Positions 9,652-18,622 of a DNA stretch of 64,000 nucleotides are shown one piece after another. Source of the stretch: Desulfovibrio mangrovi (GTDB lineage Bacteria; Desulfobacterota; Desulfovibrionia; Desulfovibrionales; Desulfovibrionaceae). The DNA lies in contig NZ_CP104208.1 in assembly GCF_026230175.1 (NCBI RefSeq), positions 3,883,084 through 3,947,083 on the forward strand, read 5' to 3'. Position numbers and translations under genes: made by a program. How positions within the stretch are numbered: the first letter of the stretch is position 1; each line of letters starts with the position of its first letter. A model generated the notes under the pieces. That model had not been told where the DNA came from. It worked only from the letters and a program-made list of their open reading frames with translations, and did not search any database.

Positions 9652-9756
9652 TCGGTATGACTGATTGGTCAGGGAAGGAAATTTTGCAAGGTCGGGGTTC
9701 CTCTCACTAACTCCCTGTGATATGCTGTAAACCTATCCAATGCGGGAGGTGAGAGC

Positions 9757-10917
9757 ATGAGCGGATTGCATACCTTGCGTAAATTTGCGGCACCGGAGGT
9801 CATATTCGGCAACGGGGCCCGCTTTCTGTTGACCAAGTATGTTCATAACTTCAGCCTGAGCCATTGTCTGGTTGTGACCGACAAAGGGGTGCGCTCGACC
9901 GGATTGGTTGATGCGCTCATTGCTCCGCTGCATGAGGCAGGTGTTCGGACGACCATTTTTGATGACATTTCACCGAACCCCAGAGACGGCCAGATCCGCA
10001 GGGGGACGGCCGTATTTCTCGATTCCCGCTGTGACGGTGTTGTGGCCATCGGGGGCGGCAGCCCCATGGATGCCGCCAAGGCCATCGGTTTTATGGCCAC
10101 CAACGGTGCGGATGTGCTGTCCTTTGAAGGGGTGGATAAGGTCGAGGCTCCGGCCCCGCCCATGATATGCATTCCGACCACGGCGGGTACCAGCGCCGAT
10201 ATTTCGCAATTCTGCATCGTCAACGATACAAGTCGCCATATCAAGATTGCCATTGTGGCGCAGGCCGCCATTCCGGATGTGGCGCTGGTCGATCCCGAAT
10301 GCACCTACAGCATGCCCCCAGGGCTGACTGCCGCAACCGGCATGGATGCCCTTACCCACGCGTTTGAGGCTTATGTCTCAACCGTATCTTCCCCCACGAC
10401 GGATCTCTTTGCCCTGGATGCGGTGCAGCTTGTACGCAAGCATTTGAGGCAAGCCGTAGAGCACCCTGACGACGTCGAGGCACGTGAGGGGATGATGCGT
10501 GCGTCCATGCATGCGGGGTATGCCTTTTCAAATGCCATTCTGGGGGCGGTGCACGCCATGGCCCATAGCCTTGGCGGCATTCTCGACGCGCCGCATGGCG
10601 ATTGTAATGCCGTTCTGCTGCCTTACGTGGTGCGGGCGAATTTCATTACCGTACCGGAACGTTATCGGGAGCTCGCCGCTGCGTTCGGCATGTCTGTAAA
10701 GGATATGTCTGATGCAGTGCTTGTAGAGGAATTATTCAACGAGTTACAGATGTTTGGCAGGCAGCTTGGCATACCGGAAGGGCTGAGCGGTTTAAATATG
10801 GACAAGGGGATTATTCCGAGGCTTGCGCATACTGCCTTGCAGGATGCCTGTATGCTCACGAATCCGCGCAAGTTTAGTCAGGGAGAGGTTGAGGCGTTGT
10901 ATGAAGAGGCGTGGTAA
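9757..10917 (+). CDS. Iron-containing (group III) alcohol dehydrogenase
   Basis: A 386-residue cytoplasmic NAD(P)-dependent dehydrogenase of the Fe-ADH family. The nucleotide-binding GGGSPMDAAKAIG lies near residue 95. The metal-site regions TGMDALTHAFEAYVS, AMAHSLGG and DAPHGDCNAVLLPYV contain the expected His ligands. Sulfate reducers often use such enzymes to oxidise ethanol or other short alcohols. A GGGAGGTGAG ribosome site precedes the ATG. Its last 17 bases overlap the sensor kinase start, implying coupled translation. Confidence 0.93.
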   Translation: MSGLHTLRKFAAPEVIFGNGARFLLTKYVHNFSLSHCLVVTDKGVRSTGLVDALIAPLHEAGVRTTIFDDISPNPRDGQIRRGTAVFLDSRCDGVVAIGGGSPMDAAKAIGFMATNGADVLSFEGVDKVEAPAPPMICIPTTAGTSADISQFCIVNDTSRHIKIAIVAQAAIPDVALVDPECTYSMPPGLTAATGMDALTHAFEAYVSTVSSPTTDLFALDAVQLVRKHLRQAVEHPDDVEAREGMMRASMHAGYAFSNAILGAVHAMAHSLGGILDAPHGDCNAVLLPYVVRANFITVPERYRELAAAFGMSVKDMSDAVLVEELFNELQMFGRQLGIPEGLSGLNMDKGIIPRLAHTALQDACMLTNPRKFSQGEVEALYEEAW

Positions 10918-13000
10918 TCCGTTAGGGACTCATATTCCTGCAGTAGAGCCTGCCGAATCCCTTGATGCAGATCAGGCTGAAGAGCTTGAAAAGCTTATCG
11001 GGCTTGGCGAGCGCTCCATCCGCAAGAGCTATTATCCAGAGTTGCGCCGCAAGATCGGAGAACTGGAGCGTTTTCAGGTTCTTGTGGATACGGCGCGTGA
11101 CTTTATCTATCTTGTCCGGCTTGACCCGCTGTCCATCGTTCATGCCAACTACGCGGCCATGGAGTGCTTCGGCGTCGGTGCAACGTTTGAGGGGAGAAAT
11201 GTTGTCGAGCTGTTCGGGGTAAAAATGGCTGACCGCTTGCTTGCCTTTTTCCGTCATCCTGGCAGGAGCAGGCACGCCACATTCCAGACCGAGCTTCCGC
11301 GTTATCGCAATCCTGCCCTGCCGGTGGAAATTTCAGTCAGCCTGCATGAGCTGGACGGCGTAGAGTATGCGGTGATCGTGGCCCGTGACATTTCAGAGAG
11401 GTTGCGGGCCGAGCAGGAACTGGACGCCTCTGCCCAGCGTATTTCCGCCATGGCTTCGGAATTGGAGTTTCTGCTCTCCAACATGGGGGACTGTCTCTAT
11501 CGCCGTGGTATTGACGGTAAGCTTAGGTATGTTTCTCCTTCCATCACGCATGTGACCGGGTATACGCCGGAAGAATTCATAGAAGGCGGCGGATCATACA
11601 GGACCGATAATCCCATGAACAAGTCGCTGGAAGATAGCATCGCACGTATTCTTTCCGGCGAGGATGTGCCGCCGTTCCATGTGGAATTTCGGCATAAGGA
11701 CGGGCGGATTGGTGTGTTGGAAGTGCTTGAGCGTCCCTTCTTCGAGGATGGAAAAGTTGCCGGCGGCATCGGTGTTGCCCGAGACGTGACGGAACGGGTA
11801 CGGGCGACAGAGGAATCCCGACGGCTCAGAGCGTTACTCGCCAATACCATCAATGCCATGCCCTCCATCCTCGTGGGGGTGGATACGGAAGGCAAGGTCA
11901 TGCAGTGGAACCGGCAGGCTGAGATGGATTCCGGAGTGTCTTCCCATGATGCTCTGGGTAAGCCCCTGACTGAGATCTATCCCAGACTTTCCGCTTTGGA
12001 TGCTGAAGTGAAAGCATCCATGGACTCCCTTACACCTATTGCTTTGCCGAGGCGTCAGTATTTTCGTGATGGGCGGATGTGTTTTGAAAGCGTGACCATT
12101 TTTCCCCTGCCCCGTGAGGAAGAGCATATTCCGGTCGGAGTTGTCATCCGTATTGACGACGTGACCGAGCAGGTCCGGCTGGAGCAGATCATGATTCAGA
12201 CGGAGAAAATGATGTCTGTCGGGGGGCTTGCCGCGGGCATGGCGCATGAGATCAACAACCCTCTCGGGGGCATTCTGCAGGGGGCACAGAATATTCTTCG
12301 CCGTCTTTCGCCGGATTTGCCTGCCAACAGGCAGGCTGCTGATGACGTGGGATGTTCTCTTGATTCCATCCAGGCGTACATCGAGGAGCGCAAGATACTC
12401 AAAATGCTTGAGGGCATAAGAGAGTCGGCTGTGCGTGCTGCGGAAATCGTGCAGAACATGCTCAGCTTTGCCCGTAAGAGCGACTCTTCACAGAGTACGT
12501 ATCAACTCAATGATATCGTGGAGAATACCGTACGGCTGGCCTCGACGGACTATGACCTTAAGAAGAGTTTCGATTTCCGGCATATCGAGATTGTCCGGGA
12601 GTTTGCCGGTGACCTGCCCCTTATCACCTGTTCACGTACCGAGATTGAGCAGGTGCTTCTCAACCTGCTGCGCAATGCCGCACAGGCCATGGTGCATATG
12701 GAGTCTCCGGTCATCACCCTGCGGACGCGTCTGGAGGCCCCCCGTCGTTCCAAAACGGATATGAGCTATTTGACCATAGTCGTGGAGGATAACGGGCCGG
12801 GGATGGATGAGCAGACCAGAATGCGCATATTCGAACCGTTTTTTACGACCAAGGAGCCGGGAGTGGGAACCGGGCTCGGGCTTTCCGTTTCCTATTTCAT
12901 TATTACGGAAAACCACAAAGGGCAGATGGAAGTTGAATCGGTGCCCGGCAAGGGTACCCGTTTCACAATCCGTCTGCCCTTTGAAGGGCCGTCTGCCTGA
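10901..13000 (+). CDS. Soluble multi-PAS sensor histidine kinase
   Basis: A 699-residue kinase with no membrane segments. Three PAS domains are visible at roughly residues 55-165, 180-305 and 310-430. A HisKA domain carries the phosphoacceptor in [13 protein letters not shown] (His449), and the HATPase domain has [18 protein letters not shown] and GTGLGLSV boxes. The ATG at 10901 lies inside the end of the alcohol dehydrogenase gene and follows a GAGG. It probably senses a cytoplasmic signal related to the upstream enzyme (inference). No response regulator gene lies nearby, so its partner is elsewhere. Confidence 0.9.
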   Translation: MKRRGNPLGTHIPAVEPAESLDADQAEELEKLIGLGERSIRKSYYPELRRKIGELERFQVLVDTARDFIYLVRLDPLSIVHANYAAMECFGVGATFEGRNVVELFGVKMADRLLAFFRHPGRSRHATFQTELPRYRNPALPVEISVSLHELDGVEYAVIVARDISERLRAEQELDASAQRISAMASELEFLLSNMGDCLYRRGIDGKLRYVSPSITHVTGYTPEEFIEGGGSYRTDNPMNKSLEDSIARILSGEDVPPFHVEFRHKDGRIGVLEVLERPFFEDGKVAGGIGVARDVTERVRATEESRRLRALLANTINAMPSILVGVDTEGKVMQWNRQAEMDSGVSSHDALGKPLTEIYPRLSALDAEVKASMDSLTPIALPRRQYFRDGRMCFESVTIFPLPREEEHIPVGVVIRIDDVTEQVRLEQIMIQTEKMMSVGGLAAGMAHEINNPLGGILQGAQNILRRLSPDLPANRQAADDVGCSLDSIQAYIEERKILKMLEGIRESAVRAAEIVQNMLSFARKSDSSQSTYQLNDIVENTVRLASTDYDLKKSFDFRHIEIVREFAGDLPLITCSRTEIEQVLLNLLRNAAQAMVHMESPVITLRTRLEAPRRSKTDMSYLTIVVEDNGPGMDEQTRMRIFEPFFTTKEPGVGTGLGLSVSYFIITENHKGQMEVESVPGKGTRFTIRLPFEGPSA

Positions 13001-13007
13001 CGGTATG

Positions 13008-13319
13008 CTATCCGAAGGGATTGAGTGAGCGAATCACCTGACCCAGTCCGGGGCCCTGTTTGTGCTTGTCACCGTTGCCGCTGGCAATATCCTTGAGGAC
13101 AAATGCAAGCTGGTCCGGGCACGAAGTTGCCTTTTTGCCGCAGGAAAGGCCTGCAAGGGCGGTGATGACGTTATCGACTTCCTGCCCTTCGAGCAGGCGG
13201 GTGATGGCGGTAAGCGAGCCGGGACAACCGCCCACGAACTGCAGGTCGTGGATCTTGCCGTCGGTGATGTTGAAAAGAATCTGCTTTGCGCACACTCCAG
13301 AGGGGGTGAACGTATACAT
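13008..13319 (-). CDS. TSCPD domain protein (TIGR03905-like)
   Basis: A 103-residue protein with conserved cysteines in SGVCAKQI, GGCPGSL, LSCGKK and the TSCPDQLA motif that names the domain. The domain also occurs as the C-terminal extension of some ribonucleotide reductases, and stand-alone copies are small and of unknown function. The start at 13319 matches the family N-terminus MYTFTPSGVC; a longer form would begin at 13352. It is convergent with the kinase on its left. Confidence 0.85.
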   Translation of the reverse strand: MYTFTPSGVCAKQILFNITDGKIHDLQFVGGCPGSLTAITRLLEGQEVDNVITALAGLSCGKKATSCPDQLAFVLKDIASGNGDKHKQGPGLGQVIRSLNPFG

Positions 13320-13407
13320 GAGAAATGGTGCTCCTGAATGTTTGTGGGCCACACTCTACGGCGGGCGTCCTGTCTTGTAAAGATTGTTTCGCCTGTCCTT
13401 ATTCATC

Positions 13408-13426
13408 CAGCAGTTTCAGACTGCTG
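13408..13426 (+). other. Hairpin just before the second sensor kinase
   Basis: CAGCAGT and ACTGCTG form a perfect 7-bp stem with a 5-base loop, ending 11 bases before the ATG of the next gene. It overlaps the expected 5'-UTR and could affect translation; no evidence beyond the sequence. Confidence 0.35.
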
Positions 13427-13437
13427 CAGGGTTTTCT

Positions 13438-16314
13438 ATGCGTCTGTTCCGTAACGCAAGCGTGCGTTTGAAGCTGATCGGCACCAATGTCTTCTACCTT
13501 GCGCTCCTGCTCTGCCTGGGCGGGGGCCTCGCCTATCGTCTTGTTTCCGATGTATTTCTTTCACACATTGAATCCGAGATTCAGCTGGCTTCAACTAGCG
13601 TTGCCAGAAATATGGAACTCGCGGGCGACATGGCCGTGAAGAGTTTTCTGCGCGCTCAGGCAGAGACCTGCCTGCAGATTGTGGAGAGGGTGTATATCGA
13701 ATCGATACAATCCGGCACAGACAAGGAAGAGGCCAAGCGCAAGGCAATAGAGTTGCTCTCAAGCTTGCGCGTGGGGCAAAGCGGATACGTGTTCTGTCTT
13801 GATGGCGATGCCAGGCTTATTTTTCACCCCCGCCCTGAGCTGGTCGGAAAAAGCATTGTGCAGACGGATGTCGCGCAAAGGATGTTGGGGCTGGAGGAAG
13901 GGTATTTTGAGTACGAGTGGAGGAATCCCGGCGAGGATGCTGAACGTGCCAAGGGAGGGTACGTTATCCGCTTCAGGCCTTGGGACTGGTATATCGGCGT
14001 TTCCGGTTATCGCGATGAGTTTTCAGAACTTGTTACCATAGGAGATTTGCGGGGGACTCTCGAACCCATGGCGCTCTCTTCGGGAGGGATGGCCTTCCTG
14101 ATAGGTGCGGACGGCTCCCTTCTGCTCGGAAATACCACGCAAGGGACTGCCGAATCTGAAATGCGGTCTGTGTATCAACTGTTCGTGAAAGATATGCTCC
14201 GTAACAGAAACGGGCGTATTCAGTATCAGTGGAAGGATCCCGGAGGGGGCAGGTTCAGGCAGCGTCTGATCGTGTATCAGGAAATGCCGAAGTTTAACTG
14301 GATTGTTGGCATTTCCGGCTACATGGACGACATTTATGCTCCGGTTCTGTTGCTGAAGTACTGGTCGTTGGGGGCGTTTTTTGTTTTTCTTGCAGTTGTG
14401 CTGGCTGTTTCGCACGTTATGGGCATGTCCATTGTGGGTCCTTTGTGGGAACTGATGGACTGCTTCAAACGTGGCGCCCGGGGCGAGTATGATGTCCGGA
14501 GCACGCGTACGAGTCAGGATGAGATAGGCATGTTGGGGCGGTATTTCAATGACCTTATGAACCGCCTGCAGCGACACACGGACTTCATGGAGAAGACCGT
14601 GGAAGAGCGGACGCGCGAATTGGCCCATTTGAATAGTGAGTATCTTAGGGAAATTGATGAGAAGAACGAGGCGGAGAGCAAACTGAGGCAACAACTCGCC
14701 TTTCTGGATACGCTGTTGTCTACCATTCCCAGTCCGGTGTTCTATCGGGGAACGGACGGTCGTTTTCTCGGATGTAACCGAAGCTATGCGCGAGACGTGC
14801 TGGGGACTGATCCGGAGGCCGTGCGCGGCAAGACCGTGCGAGATTTCGGAACGACCTATATACACGAATTGGGCAGCAGTATCATGCTGAACGACGCCAG
14901 CTTGCTGCGGACGGGCGGGCGGATGCAGGTGGAACGTGTTCTTATGTGTGCTGACGGGCGGCTCAGGGATTTCGTGATTGATAAGGCCGTGTTTCATGAC
15001 AGTGAGGGAATGCCTGCCGGTATCATCGGCGTCATGGTGGACATCAGCGAACGGAGGAATGCGGAGCGCGACAGAGAGTTGCTTGAAAGGGCTGTGGAAC
15101 GCGCAAGCAGCGCCATTTTCATTACGGAAGCCGATCTGGGGTTGATTCGCTACGTGAACTGCGCCTTTGAGGAGGATACGGGCTTTCACCGGGATGAGGC
15201 CGTGGGAAGACTGTTCAGGGACATGGTTTCCAGACTGTATCGGGATGAAGACATTGCCGGAACCATTCTGGATAGCGTCAAGGCGCAGAATGTATGGGCC
15301 GGAAGGCTGATAGGTCTTCGTAAGGACGGTGCTTCGTATGAGGCCGAGTTGTCAGTTTCCGTCATTCATGACGAGAACGGAAAGGCTGCCTGGCTTGTTG
15401 GGGTACAGAACGATATTTCTGAAAGAACACGCATGGAAACCAAGCTGCTGCAGGCGCAGAAGTTGGAATCCATAGGGTTGCTGGCTGCGGGTATTGCGCA
15501 TGAAATCAATACGCCAGCACAATTTGTGGGGGATAACCTGCGCTTCATCAAAGATTCGACTGCCGTACTGTTGGAAATGGTGGATTCGTGTAATGAAATG
15601 GCTTGCGGCATGCCGGAAAGCAAGGTGGAGCTGGACTCGTTTTGCAGTTCCCTGAAGAGAAAGCTTGAGGATGGCGGTTTCGACTTTGTGCGTGCCGAAC
15701 TGCCCACAGCCATAGCCCAGTCGTTGGACGGCATGGGGCGCATAACCACCATTGTGCGGGCTATGAAGGAGTTTTCACATCCCGGGCGTAAGGAAAAACA
15801 GCTGGCGAATCTGAACAACGCGTTGCGGAATACCCTTACCGTGACCCGCAATGAGTGGAAGTATGTGGCCGATGTGGAGCTGGATCTGGATGATGCCCTG
15901 CCGGAAGTGTATTGTCTGCTGGCGGAGATCAATCAGGTATTCATGAATATTCTTGTGAACGCCTCGCACGCCATTGCCGAAAAACTTAGCAGGGACCATG
16001 TGAAACGGACCCAAAGTACAGGCACCATATCCGTATCAGGGGATAAGGGGCTCATTCATTTGTCGAGCTGTGCGCAGAACAATATGGCTGTGATCCGTAT
16101 TTCAGATACCGGAATCGGTATCCCCCAAGAGCACCTGCAACTGATATTTGATCCTTTCTTCACCACCAAGGAGGTGGGCAAGGGAACCGGACAAGGGTTG
16201 GCCATCGCACGTGACGTGGTGGTGAACAAGCATGGGGGAGCGTTGGACGTTGAATCAGAACCTGGCAAGGGAACCACGTTTACCATCTCGCTGCCCATGG
16301 CTCGCTTCCGATGA
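13438..16314 (+). CDS. Membrane sensor kinase: double Cache, HAMP, two PAS, HisKA, HATPase
   Basis: A 958-residue kinase. The first membrane segment is near residues 16-38. A periplasmic region with two Cache-like units follows (SGYVFCLDGDARLIFHP; MAFLIGADGSLLLGN), then a second membrane segment around FFVFLAVVLAVSHVMG. HAMP, a coiled linker, two PAS domains, HisKA with AHEINTPAQFVGDN (His688) and HATPase (DTGIGIPQEH, GKGTGQGLAIA) complete it. The HEINTPAQ box marks a known HisKA subclass. The start at 13438 (AGGG upstream) was preferred to TTG at 13384. It is an orphan kinase with no adjacent regulator. Confidence 0.9.
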   Translation: MRLFRNASVRLKLIGTNVFYLALLLCLGGGLAYRLVSDVFLSHIESEIQLASTSVARNMELAGDMAVKSFLRAQAETCLQIVERVYIESIQSGTDKEEAKRKAIELLSSLRVGQSGYVFCLDGDARLIFHPRPELVGKSIVQTDVAQRMLGLEEGYFEYEWRNPGEDAERAKGGYVIRFRPWDWYIGVSGYRDEFSELVTIGDLRGTLEPMALSSGGMAFLIGADGSLLLGNTTQGTAESEMRSVYQLFVKDMLRNRNGRIQYQWKDPGGGRFRQRLIVYQEMPKFNWIVGISGYMDDIYAPVLLLKYWSLGAFFVFLAVVLAVSHVMGMSIVGPLWELMDCFKRGARGEYDVRSTRTSQDEIGMLGRYFNDLMNRLQRHTDFMEKTVEERTRELAHLNSEYLREIDEKNEAESKLRQQLAFLDTLLSTIPSPVFYRGTDGRFLGCNRSYARDVLGTDPEAVRGKTVRDFGTTYIHELGSSIMLNDASLLRTGGRMQVERVLMCADGRLRDFVIDKAVFHDSEGMPAGIIGVMVDISERRNAERDRELLERAVERASSAIFITEADLGLIRYVNCAFEEDTGFHRDEAVGRLFRDMVSRLYRDEDIAGTILDSVKAQNVWAGRLIGLRKDGASYEAELSVSVIHDENGKAAWLVGVQNDISERTRMETKLLQAQKLESIGLLAAGIAHEINTPAQFVGDNLRFIKDSTAVLLEMVDSCNEMACGMPESKVELDSFCSSLKRKLEDGGFDFVRAELPTAIAQSLDGMGRITTIVRAMKEFSHPGRKEKQLANLNNALRNTLTVTRNEWKYVADVELDLDDALPEVYCLLAEINQVFMNILVNASHAIAEKLSRDHVKRTQSTGTISVSGDKGLIHLSSCAQNNMAVIRISDTGIGIPQEHLQLIFDPFFTTKEVGKGTGQGLAIARDVVVNKHGGALDVESEPGKGTTFTISLPMARFR

Positions 16315-16324
16315 ATATAGCGTT

Positions 16325-17305
16325 CTATCTGACGTATTCGGGTGCCCAGAGGTAGTAAAAACCTGTTCTGGGAACCGCCAGAAATTCGGCAAGACTGATG
16401 TTGATGAGGGCGGCACTGTCCGCTGTCCGTGTTTCCATGTTGTTGTAGACGCTCTCATTGGGGAAGCTGGACTCGCGATAGGCCACTACCCTCGGGTTTT
16501 CAATTCCCGCCTTTTCTTCCACCATGCGCAATGCATCTTCCATATATCCGATTCTGTCCACCAATCCTGCCTCAAGAGCTTGATTGGCGGTGAGGATGCG
16601 TGCGTCGGCAAACAGGGATGCCTGCGTTTGCGAGAGCTTTCTGCTCTCCTGCACAAGCGTCTGGAAACGGTTGTTCATTGTGTCGATCATGGTCTGGAAC
16701 AGGGCCTGCTCTTCTTCGGTTTCTTCCCTGAAAGGAGAGCCCATGTCCTTGTGGGCACCGGATTTTGTGACAATGGCCTCTACGCCGATTTTGTCCATGA
16801 GACCTGAAACCTGCGGTCTGATGAACACTGTGCCGATGGAGCCTGTCACCGTGGAAGGATGGGCGACGATGCCGTCTGCCGCCGTGGCGATGTAGTACCC
16901 GCCGGAGGCAGCAATATCCATGAACAGGGCGACAACCTTGTTGCCCGTATCCTTTTTGTAGCGGGCCAGCTCATGCTGGATGACATCGCTTGCGGTCACA
17001 CCGCCGCCGGGACTGTCGATGACCAGCAGCACGGAACGGATGGCATCGTCTTCCCGTGCGGCATCCAGTCGTGTAACCACCTGCTGGACCATGCCCGGCC
17101 GGGAACTGAGCCAGCCGCGGCTGGGTTTGTTGTCTATGACGCCGTGTATGTTGATGAGCAGTATCTTGTCGTCGCCATCGCCTTGCAGGGTGTACTGTTG
17201 CAGGGGAGAAGGCTCGCCGAAGAGCTTTACCTTCGGGGCGCAGCCTGAGAGCGTGATCACCGCGAAGAACAGGAATATCGTTGCAAGGCGGGGATTGATT
17301 CGCAT
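16325..17305 (-). CDS. sppA: Signal peptide peptidase SppA-type protease, lipoprotein
   Basis: A 326-residue S49 protease that degrades signal peptides in the membrane. The N-terminus is a lipoprotein signal with lipobox LSGC, so this form is probably anchored to a membrane surface by lipid. The catalytic Ser lies in AASGGYYIA and the Lys in the segment SGAHKDMGSPFR. IDSPGGG and TGSIGTVF are family motifs. Length matches the short SppA class. A GGAG site supports the ATG at 17305. It is convergent with the preceding kinase. Confidence 0.9.
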   Translation of the reverse strand: MRINPRLATIFLFFAVITLSGCAPKVKLFGEPSPLQQYTLQGDGDDKILLINIHGVIDNKPSRGWLSSRPGMVQQVVTRLDAAREDDAIRSVLLVIDSPGGGVTASDVIQHELARYKKDTGNKVVALFMDIAASGGYYIATAADGIVAHPSTVTGSIGTVFIRPQVSGLMDKIGVEAIVTKSGAHKDMGSPFREETEEEQALFQTMIDTMNNRFQTLVQESRKLSQTQASLFADARILTANQALEAGLVDRIGYMEDALRMVEEKAGIENPRVVAYRESSFPNESVYNNMETRTADSAALINISLAEFLAVPRTGFYYLWAPEYVR

Positions 17306-17485
17306 GGTCAACTCCTTGATGTCTTTTTCAGAGTATGGGAGTGCTGGACAGGGTTGCGGAAATGCCGCACGGTTGTACCCTATCGCTCCGTGAAATTGCG
17401 GGCAATGCGCTCAGCCGTATTTTTTCATTGTTTTACATAGTTGAGATTGTGCCGTTCCTGCATGATGCGGTGCAAGGAGATGAAT

Positions 17486-18595
17486 ATGTCTTTTGAGGAT
17501 GCCAATCCGTTCAAGAAGCTGGATAAATTGTTGTTCAAGGATGCTGAAGACCCGAAGGGAAAGAAGCAGAAGGATACCCTTGTCCGGAAGACGTCGGCCG
17601 CCAAGTCCGGCAAGATGGGGAACGCCAAGTCGCCCAGCGGAAACGGTGCTGCTGTTAATGACATGTTGCAGGAAGAAGGGGCTGCTGACTTCATGCGTGC
17701 CATGACAGGGGTTGCCCGTCTGGAAAAAGCCAAGTCGTCCAAGGCGGGCGGCGGTGCTTCCTCTTCTGCAAAGGCGGACGTTGCCGGAACTTTGGCGCAT
17801 GGTAAGAGCAGTCAGCCGCCACAGGATGAGGGTATTTTTTCCATGGCCGATCTTGAAGAGTTCAAGCAGGTTGCCAAGAAGGGAACCTCGCAGGAGATCA
17901 AGTCTTCCCACGAGGATAGCGATGCCAGAAAGCGTTCCCGGGATGCCGTTGTGAAGCGCGAGACGCTGACCGTGCAGCAGGCGGAAGATATGCAGAGCCA
18001 TGGGGAAGACGCGGAAGAGGATGCTTTCATGCAGGCCATGGAGGGCGTTTCCGGCATCACTTCGCGCGGGCGGGATATTCGCAAGCGGCCTGAACTTGCT
18101 CAGAAGGGGCAGGGGGCGGCCCATGCCGCGCAGGCGTTGCAGGACCTGCTGGATGGCACCATAGAGTTTCAGCTTGAATACACGGAAGAGTTCATACAGG
18201 GACACGTCAGCGGTTTTGATCCTGTGGTGCTTGGCAAGCTTCGCGCAGGTCAGTACAGCCCCGAGGCGCATCTTGATCTGCATGGCATGGTGGCGCAGGA
18301 AGCCTATGATGCCTTGGTGATGTTCATGCGCATGGCCTACAACAAGGGAATGCGGAACGTACTGCTCATTCCCGGACGGGGCAAGAACTCACCGGAAGGC
18401 TTCGGGGTGTTGCGTCAGAAAATGCAGCATTGGCTGACAAGGGATCCCTTCAAGCGGGTCGTTCTGGCTTTTTGTACCGCACAGCCCAGAGATGGCGGTG
18501 CAGGGGCTGTATACGTCATGTTGCGCAAGATGAAGAAGAGCCACGGAAAGATTCAGTGGGATCGGACACCTTCGGATCCCGACCTGTTTGTGTAG
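17486..18595 (+). CDS. Smr/MutS2-type domain protein
   Basis: A 369-residue protein. The first ~240 residues are charged, low in complexity and rich in Lys, Ala and Glu. The C-terminal ~110 residues form a Smr domain with LDLHGMVAQEAYDAL and VLLIPGRGKNSPEG, the DNA/RNA nicking-type fold. Stand-alone Smr proteins are implicated in nucleic-acid metabolism and ribosome rescue in some bacteria. The ATG at 17486 has AAGGAG six bases before it. The divergent neighbour is sppA. Confidence 0.87.
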   Translation: MSFEDANPFKKLDKLLFKDAEDPKGKKQKDTLVRKTSAAKSGKMGNAKSPSGNGAAVNDMLQEEGAADFMRAMTGVARLEKAKSSKAGGGASSSAKADVAGTLAHGKSSQPPQDEGIFSMADLEEFKQVAKKGTSQEIKSSHEDSDARKRSRDAVVKRETLTVQQAEDMQSHGEDAEEDAFMQAMEGVSGITSRGRDIRKRPELAQKGQGAAHAAQALQDLLDGTIEFQLEYTEEFIQGHVSGFDPVVLGKLRAGQYSPEAHLDLHGMVAQEAYDALVMFMRMAYNKGMRNVLLIPGRGKNSPEGFGVLRQKMQHWLTRDPFKRVVLAFCTAQPRDGGAGAVYVMLRKMKKSHGKIQWDRTPSDPDLFV

Positions 18596-18622
18596 GCACG
18601 GCCCGATTGGTAGCGGAAGGGG

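Noticed and set aside
14023..15189. 388-codon minus-strand frame
   Set aside because: Antisense to the Cache/PAS sensor kinase; composition is that of a shadow frame.
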